A stretch of 64,000 bases of DNA, taken from the NCBI RefSeq assembly GCF_016107395.1, contig NZ_JAAIKO010000008.1:124001-188000 (forward strand). The letters run 5' to 3'. The position numbers and the translations under genes were made by a program. Positions 59,724 to 64,000 of this stretch are shown one piece after another. Every line of letters begins with the position of its first letter. Position 1 is the stretch's first letter. The notes under the pieces were generated by a model, which had not been told where the DNA came from, did no database searches, and saw nothing but the letters and a program-made list of their open reading frames with translations. The DNA comes from Streptomyces fildesensis. GTDB lineage: Bacteria > Actinomycetota > Actinomycetes > Streptomycetales > Streptomycetaceae.

Positions 59724-61142
59724 ATGGCACCCTCCCGTCCGGCCCGACTCCTCGGCACCGCACTCGCTGTCATCAGCGTCTCGGCCTGTCTGATCTCCGG
59801 CGCCCCCGCGTCGGCAGCCGCCTCGCACAGCCCCAAGCCCGGCGCCCCCGGCATCGGGGACCCGTACTTCCCCCAACTCGGCAACGGCGGCTACGACGTC
59901 GCGCACTACGGGCTCGACGTCTCCTACGACCCGGCCAGTGACCGGCTCGACGGCCGGGCGGCCGTCACCGCCCGCGCCAACCAGAACCTCTCCTCCTTCG
60001 ACCTCGACCTGCAGCAGCTCACCGTCACCTCGGTCAGCGTGGACGGCAAGCCGGCGCGCTTCACCCGCAGCGGCGACGAGATCGTCATCACCCCGCGGCA
60101 CGCGCTGCGCAAGGGGCAGGAGTTCACCACCACCGTCGTCTACGGCGGAGTTCCGGAGCCGCTGAGCGGCCCCATCGTCTTCGGTTCCAACTACGGGTGG
60201 ATGAAGACCACCGACGGTGTCTTCGTCGCCTGTGAGCCGAACGCCGCCTCGACCTGGTTCCCCGGCAGCGACCATCCGGCCGACAAGGCCACCTTCGACA
60301 TCCGGATCAGCGCCCCCAAGGGCCTCAAGGGCGTCTCGAACGGCGTGCTCACCTCCCAGTACGACAAGGGCTCGCGCACCGTCTCCACCTGGCGTGAGTC
60401 CCGGCCGATGGCCACCTACCTCGCGACCGCCACCATCGGGAAGTTCGACGTCAAGACCGGAACCACGCCGGGCGGCATACCGATCTACGTCGCCACCGAC
60501 CCGGTCCTCGCCAACGGCCCGGTGGACGTCTACGCCGTCACCGCCGAGGCCACCGACTACTGGTCCCAGGTCTTCGGCCGCTACCCCTTCGAGGAGACCG
60601 GCGCGATCGTCGACGACATGCCGGAGGCCGGGTTCTCGCTGGAGGTGCAGTCCAAGCCCGCCTACTCCGCGGTCCGCAGCGAGTCCACGATCGTCCATGA
60701 ACTGGCCCACCAGTGGTTCGGCGACTCGGTGAGCGTCGAGCAGTGGAAGGACATCTGGCTCAACGAGGGCTTCGCGACCTATGCCCAGTGGCTGTGGACC
60801 GAGCACCGGGGCACCCGCTCCGCCCACGACGCGTTCCTCGCCGCGTACAACGGCCGCCCCGCCACGGCCGCCTTCTGGCAGATCGACGTCGCCGACCCGC
60901 AGCGCGACACGATGTTCGCCGACGCCGTCTACACCCGCGGCGCGATGACGCTCCAGATGCTCCGCGAGAAGATCGGCGACGCCGCCTTCTTCAAGCTGCT
61001 CAAGACCTGGACCTCGCAGCACCGCTACGGCAACGCGAACACGGCCCAGTTCACCGCGCTCGCCGAGAAGGTGTCCGGACAGCAGCTGGACGATCTGTTC
61101 GGTACCTGGCTCTCCACGAAGGGCAAGCCGGCCCTGTCGTAG
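59724..61142 (+). CDS. Secreted M1-family zinc aminopeptidase
   Basis: A 472-residue metallopeptidase. The N-terminus ([20 protein letters not shown]... to APASAAA) is a signal peptide, probably of Sec type; the Cys at about residue 19 might suggest a lipoprotein but the lipobox is poor. The beta-sandwich N-domain is followed by the catalytic domain with HELAHQW (325-331) and third ligand Glu348 in NEGFATY, the HExxH-x18-E pattern. It lacks the large C-terminal domain of full-length M1 enzymes. It probably trims peptides outside the cell, which fits the neighbouring peptide importer (inference). ATG at 59724 follows AAGGG. Confidence 0.92.
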   Translation: MAPSRPARLLGTALAVISVSACLISGAPASAAASHSPKPGAPGIGDPYFPQLGNGGYDVAHYGLDVSYDPASDRLDGRAAVTARANQNLSSFDLDLQQLTVTSVSVDGKPARFTRSGDEIVITPRHALRKGQEFTTTVVYGGVPEPLSGPIVFGSNYGWMKTTDGVFVACEPNAASTWFPGSDHPADKATFDIRISAPKGLKGVSNGVLTSQYDKGSRTVSTWRESRPMATYLATATIGKFDVKTGTTPGGIPIYVATDPVLANGPVDVYAVTAEATDYWSQVFGRYPFEETGAIVDDMPEAGFSLEVQSKPAYSAVRSESTIVHELAHQWFGDSVSVEQWKDIWLNEGFATYAQWLWTEHRGTRSAHDAFLAAYNGRPATAAFWQIDVADPQRDTMFADAVYTRGAMTLQMLREKIGDAAFFKLLKTWTSQHRYGNANTAQFTALAEKVSGQQLDDLFGTWLSTKGKPALS

Positions 61143-61155
61143 GAGACCATATGGC

Positions 61156-61833
61156 GTGATCTCGGAACTCTTCTCCCCCTCCGTCCAGCACACGCTCGAT
61201 ATCGTCGGCATCTTCGTCTTCGCGATCTCGGGCGCGCTGGCCGCCGTCCGCAAGAACTACGACGTGTTCGGCATGGCCGTGCTCGCCGAGGTGACCGCGC
61301 TGGGCGGGGGGATCTTCCGGGACCTGATGATCGGGGCGGTGCCGCCCGCCGCCTTCAGCGACCTCGGCTACTTCAGCACCCCGCTCTTCGCCACGGTGCT
61401 GGTGTTCTTCCTGCACCCCGAGGTCGAGCGGATCAACACCACCGTGAACGTCTTCGACGCCGCCGGCCTCGGCCTCTTCTGCGTGGCCGGCACCGTCAAG
61501 GCGCACGACTACGGCCTCGGCCTGGTGCCGTCCGCCGCCCTGGGGCTCGCCACGGCGGCGGGCGGCGGCGTGCTGCGCGACCTGCTCGCCAACGAGGTGC
61601 CGTCGCTGCTCCGCTGGGACCGCGACCTGTACGCGGTCCCCGCCATGGTCGGCTCGATCATGGCGGCGCTGCTGATCAAGTTCGACGCGCTCACCGGGTT
61701 CACCAGCGGCGCCGCGGTCGTCAGTGCCTTCCTGCTGCGGCTGTGCGCCATGTACTTCGGCTGGCGCGCGCCCCGCGCCTGGCACCGCAGGAGCAGGGCG
61801 ACGAGCGAGGAGGAGGCGCGGCAGGCGATGTAG
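61156..61833 (+). CDS. TRIC-type cation channel protein (UPF0126)
   Basis: A 225-residue membrane protein with seven predicted helices and two repeated UPF0126 halves, each holding a glycine-rich GGGIFRDLMIG / GGGVLRDLL motif. Prokaryotic TRIC proteins are potassium-permeable channels. GTG at 61156; AGGAG overlaps the stop codon of the M1 peptidase gene, so both are likely co-transcribed. The C-terminus is a charged tail of about 25 residues. It converges on the SDR gene. Confidence 0.9.
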   Translation: MISELFSPSVQHTLDIVGIFVFAISGALAAVRKNYDVFGMAVLAEVTALGGGIFRDLMIGAVPPAAFSDLGYFSTPLFATVLVFFLHPEVERINTTVNVFDAAGLGLFCVAGTVKAHDYGLGLVPSAALGLATAAGGGVLRDLLANEVPSLLRWDRDLYAVPAMVGSIMAALLIKFDALTGFTSGAAVVSAFLLRLCAMYFGWRAPRAWHRRSRATSEEEARQAM

Positions 61834-61854
61834 GGCGCCCGCCCGGGCTCCGGG

Positions 61855-62598
61855 CTACCGTCCCAGCGCCGCACCGCCGTTGATGTGCAGGATCTGGCCG
61901 GTGACGTACGCCGCCTCGGGGGAGGCCAGATACCGGATGGCCGCCGCGATCTCGCTGGGCGCGCCGGGCCGGCCGGTCAGGGTCTGGGAGACCCGCGACG
62001 CGACGAAGTCGGGCGTCGCACGGTCGCCGAAGAACTCGGTGTCGCCGACGAAGCCCGGCGCGACCGCGTTGGCCGTCACCCCGTCGGTGCCCAGCCGCTG
62101 CGCCAGCTCGAACGTGTAGGCGTGCAGGGCCGCCTTGGCGCCGCCGTAGGAGCCGGGGCCGCGGAGCGCGGCGATCGAGGACAGATGCACGATGCGCCCG
62201 CCGGGCCGCCGGATCTGCGGCAGCAGCGCCTCGGTCAGCAGCACCGCGGTGAGCACGTTGGCCTCGAAGTTCCTCCGGTAGCCGGCCGCGATCCCCTCCA
62301 GCGTCCCGTCCGAGGACGAGGCGACGTTGCCGCCCGCGTTGGTGACGATCACGTCGACCGGGCCGTCTCCTTCGACGAACCGCGCCGCGTCCCGTACCTG
62401 CTCCGGGTCGCTGAGGTCGGCGGCGGTCCAGCTGACCAGCCCGTCGCCGTGCGTGGCGTTGAGCTTGTCCGCCGTCTCCCGCAGCAGCTCGGCGCGCCGG
62501 CCGATGATGACGACCCGGTCGCCGTCGGCCGCGAACGCCTCCGCGGTCGCGAGCCCGATGCCTGTGCCCCCGCCGGACACCACTACCCGTCGTCCCAC
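61855..62598 (-). CDS. Short-chain dehydrogenase/reductase
   Basis: A 247-residue classical SDR with Rossmann fold. SGGGTGIG (about 8-15) binds the cofactor, NAGG and the catalytic Ser in HLSSIAAL, Tyr and Lys in YGGAK, are all present. The GRR at the end of beta-2 suggests NADP(H) preference. It reduces a ketone or oxidises an alcohol; substrate unknown. GTG at 62596-62598 has CGGAG six bases upstream. It is divergent from the acyl-CoA thioesterase with a 148-base shared promoter region that contains ACTCGAGT, a possible operator. Confidence 0.9.
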   Translation of the reverse strand: MGRRVVVSGGGTGIGLATAEAFAADGDRVVIIGRRAELLRETADKLNATHGDGLVSWTAADLSDPEQVRDAARFVEGDGPVDVIVTNAGGNVASSSDGTLEGIAAGYRRNFEANVLTAVLLTEALLPQIRRPGGRIVHLSSIAALRGPGSYGGAKAALHAYTFELAQRLGTDGVTANAVAPGFVGDTEFFGDRATPDFVASRVSQTLTGRPGAPSEIAAAIRYLASPEAAYVTGQILHINGGAALGR

Positions 62599-62733
62599 TG
62601 TGTACTCCGTCAGGTATATGAACTCGAGTCATGTCCTTGGTTGGAAACTAGGGAGCGGGCTCATCTGTGTCAAGGGTGTTCCGGTCGGTCGAATGAGGTC
62701 CAAGGAGCTGGACAAGACGGTGCTACTGGCGGG

Positions 62734-62739
62734 TAACAT
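62734..62739 (+). promoter_or_regulatory. Likely -10 box for a leaderless thioesterase transcript
   Basis: TAACAT ends seven bases before the ATG at 62747, with TGGACA (62709-62714) as a possible -35 at 19-bp spacing. No ribosome-binding site separates them, so the mRNA is probably leaderless. Confidence 0.55.
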
Positions 62740-62746
62740 TCACGCC

Positions 62747-63610
62747 ATGGCATATGCGGCAGCTCAGGCGACCATCGGGGACAGCGAATTCGACCGGGAC
62801 ACGGCGGTCGTCCCGCGACCCGGTGAACCCGGTGTCTACGACGCCGACCTCTCGGCGGGCTGGACCATCATCCAGGCCGTCAACGGCGGCTATCTGCTCG
62901 GCGTGATCGGCCGCGCCCTCCAGCAGGCGCTGCCGCACCCCGACCCCTTCACCGTCACCGCGCACTACCTCACCGCCTCCCAGCCAGGCCCCGCGACGAT
63001 CCGCACCGAGACCGTCCGCGCCGGCCGCACCCTGTCCACCGGCCAGGCGTCGCTCTTCCAGACCGACGCGGAGGGCCGCGAGGTCGAGCGGATGCGGGTC
63101 ATGGCGGCCTACGGCGACCTCGACGCACTGCCGGACGACGTGCGCACCGCCGCCGCCGTTCCGCCGATACCGCCCTACGAGGAGTGCTTCGGCGCCGACG
63201 CGGCGCCCGCGGGCGGCGGCGCCATCGCCGGCTCGACCGCCATCATCCAGCGCCTCGACCTGCGGCTCGACCCCGCCACCGCCGGCTGGGCGATCGGCGC
63301 CCCCTCCGGCAAGGGCGACATGCGCGGCTGGCTCGGCCTGGCCGACGGCCGCGACCACGACCCGCTCTCGCTGCTGCTCACGGTCGACGCCCTGCCGCCG
63401 ACCGCCTTCGACCTCGGCATCAAGGGCTGGGTCCCGACCGTCGAGCTGACGGCGCACATCCGCTGCCGCCCCGCGCCCGGTCCGCTGCGCGTCTCCATCA
63501 CCACCCGCAACCTGGCCGGCGGCTTCCTCGAGGAGGACGCCCAGGTCTGGGACAGCGCGGACCGCCTGGTCGCGCAGTCCCGTCAGCTCGCGCGGGCCCT
63601 TCTGTCCTGA
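62747..63610 (+). CDS. Acyl-CoA thioesterase, double hot-dog fold (TesB/thioesterase-like superfamily)
   Basis: A 287-residue protein with two hot-dog repeats. The first half holds [21 protein letters not shown], the helix of the thioesterase-like superfamily 3HBD type; the second has [20 protein letters not shown]. It hydrolyses acyl-CoAs; a role in fatty acid turnover is likely but the substrate is unknown. The ATG at 62747 follows a -10-like box directly. It is monocistronic, divergent from the SDR gene and ends in a strong hairpin. Confidence 0.87.
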   Translation: MAYAAAQATIGDSEFDRDTAVVPRPGEPGVYDADLSAGWTIIQAVNGGYLLGVIGRALQQALPHPDPFTVTAHYLTASQPGPATIRTETVRAGRTLSTGQASLFQTDAEGREVERMRVMAAYGDLDALPDDVRTAAAVPPIPPYEECFGADAAPAGGGAIAGSTAIIQRLDLRLDPATAGWAIGAPSGKGDMRGWLGLADGRDHDPLSLLLTVDALPPTAFDLGIKGWVPTVELTAHIRCRPAPGPLRVSITTRNLAGGFLEEDAQVWDSADRLVAQSRQLARALLS

Positions 63611-63612
63611 CC

Positions 63613-63648
63613 GTCGCCCGGGTCGGTCCCGACAGCCGGCCGGGCGAC
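63613..63648 (+). terminator. Terminator after the acyl-CoA thioesterase gene
   Basis: A perfect 9-bp stem (GTCGCCCGG at 63613-63621 with 63640-63648), two bases after the stop. It overlaps the -35 region of the next promoter. Confidence 0.6.
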
Positions 63649-63650
63649 CG

Positions 63651-63656
63651 TAGAAT
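63651..63656 (+). promoter_or_regulatory. Likely -10 box of the cysteine desulfurase gene
   Basis: TAGAAT ten bases before the ATG at 63667, with CCGACA (63629-63634) as a -35 candidate at 16-bp spacing. The transcript would have only a very short leader and lacks a ribosome-binding site. Confidence 0.5.
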
Positions 63657-63666
63657 CGGCGTCATC

Positions 63667-64000
63667 ATGGCCTACCTCGACCACGCCGCCACCACGCCGA
63701 TGCTGCCGGAAGCGGTGCGGACGATGACCGCGCACCTCACGGTCACCGGCAACGCCTCCTCGCTGCACGCACCCGGGCGGCGGGCCCGGAGAACCGTCGA
63801 GGAGTCCCGGGAATCGCTCGCCGAGGCACTCGGCGCCCGCCCCAGTGAGATCGTCTTCACCGGCGGCGGAACCGAGTCCGACAACCTCGCCGTCAAGGGC
63901 CTGTACTGGGCCCGCCGGGCCGAGGACCCGCGCCGGGTCCGGGTGCTGGCCAGCCCCGTCGAGCACCACGCCGTCCTGGACGCCGTCGACTGGCTCGTGG
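63667..64000 (+). CDS. Cysteine desulfurase (IscS/NifS family), 5' part
   Basis: The first 111 residues of a PLP-dependent class V aminotransferase-like enzyme, cut by the window end. [11 protein letters not shown] is the canonical cysteine desulfurase opening, [10 protein letters not shown] and [15 protein letters not shown] carry PLP-phosphate contacts, and VEHHAVLD holds the conserved His that stacks on PLP. It provides sulfur for tRNA thiolation or Fe-S clusters. In Streptomyces such a gene often precedes the tRNA 2-thiouridylase gene mnmA, which would lie beyond the window. The catalytic Lys and Cys are not visible. Confidence 0.92.
   Translation, partial: MAYLDHAATTPMLPEAVRTMTAHLTVTGNASSLHAPGRRARRTVEESRESLAEALGARPSEIVFTGGGTESDNLAVKGLYWARRAEDPRRVRVLASPVEHHAVLDAVDWLV

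Overview
The window comes from a very GC-rich actinomycete, almost certainly Streptomyces or a close relative. Third codon positions are nearly all G/C and GTG/TTG starts are common. It carries the actinobacterial GlgE/TreS alpha-glucan route, a mycothiol-dependent nitroreductase-type protein and rare in-frame TTA codons. No phage, IS element, CRISPR array, tRNA or rRNA was found.

Layout. 1-3627 (-): treS (3' end cut by the window edge) and glgE. 3995-11371: an accessory island with an NmrA-type gene divergent from an AraC regulator, then a one-direction run of HpaB-type flavin monooxygenase, MFS exporter, PrnB-family heme enzyme and PhzS-like FAD monooxygenase. I call this cluster 1. 11397-19451: mycothiol nitroreductase-type protein, glgP, a DEAD-box helicase, a cold-shock protein and a secreted M4 protease. 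19780-24797 (-): an MFS exporter and a heterodimeric ABC exporter. 24842-27193: glgX. 27462-30323: two L,D-transpeptidase lipoproteins. 30403-33735: enoyl-CoA hydratase, an anti-sigma-type ATPase, a TetR/thioesterase pair and an EF-hand protein. 33815-44050: a divergent gene cluster (cluster 2). 44310-48713 (-): gcvT-gcvH-glyA-sdaA under a tandem glycine riboswitch. 49167-53162: a small P-loop protein, two SseB-type proteins and a DUF885 peptidase. 53467-59631: a five-gene oligopeptide ABC importer. 59724-64000: M1 peptidase, TRIC-type channel, SDR, acyl-CoA thioesterase and the start of a cysteine desulfurase.

How the genes work together. TreS, GlgE, GlgP and GlgX all belong to alpha-glucan/trehalose turnover. 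glgE and glgP are usually divergent neighbours in Streptomyces; here cluster 1 sits between them, which suggests an insertion. Cluster 2 is the most interesting part. A dedicated DAHP synthase feeds chorismate, an isochorismate synthase commits it, a LuxE-like adenylating enzyme and an aldehyde-dehydrogenase-like enzyme look like a split carboxylic acid reductase, and an ATP-grasp ligase could form an amide. A cyclase/formamidase-fold enzyme, a short DUF362-like protein, an unrecognised helical protein and a Bcr/CflA-type exporter complete it. Three of its genes carry TTA codons, pointing to bldA-dependent developmental control, and its divergent promoter holds a 12-bp direct repeat. The pathway, its missing steps and its product are inferred.
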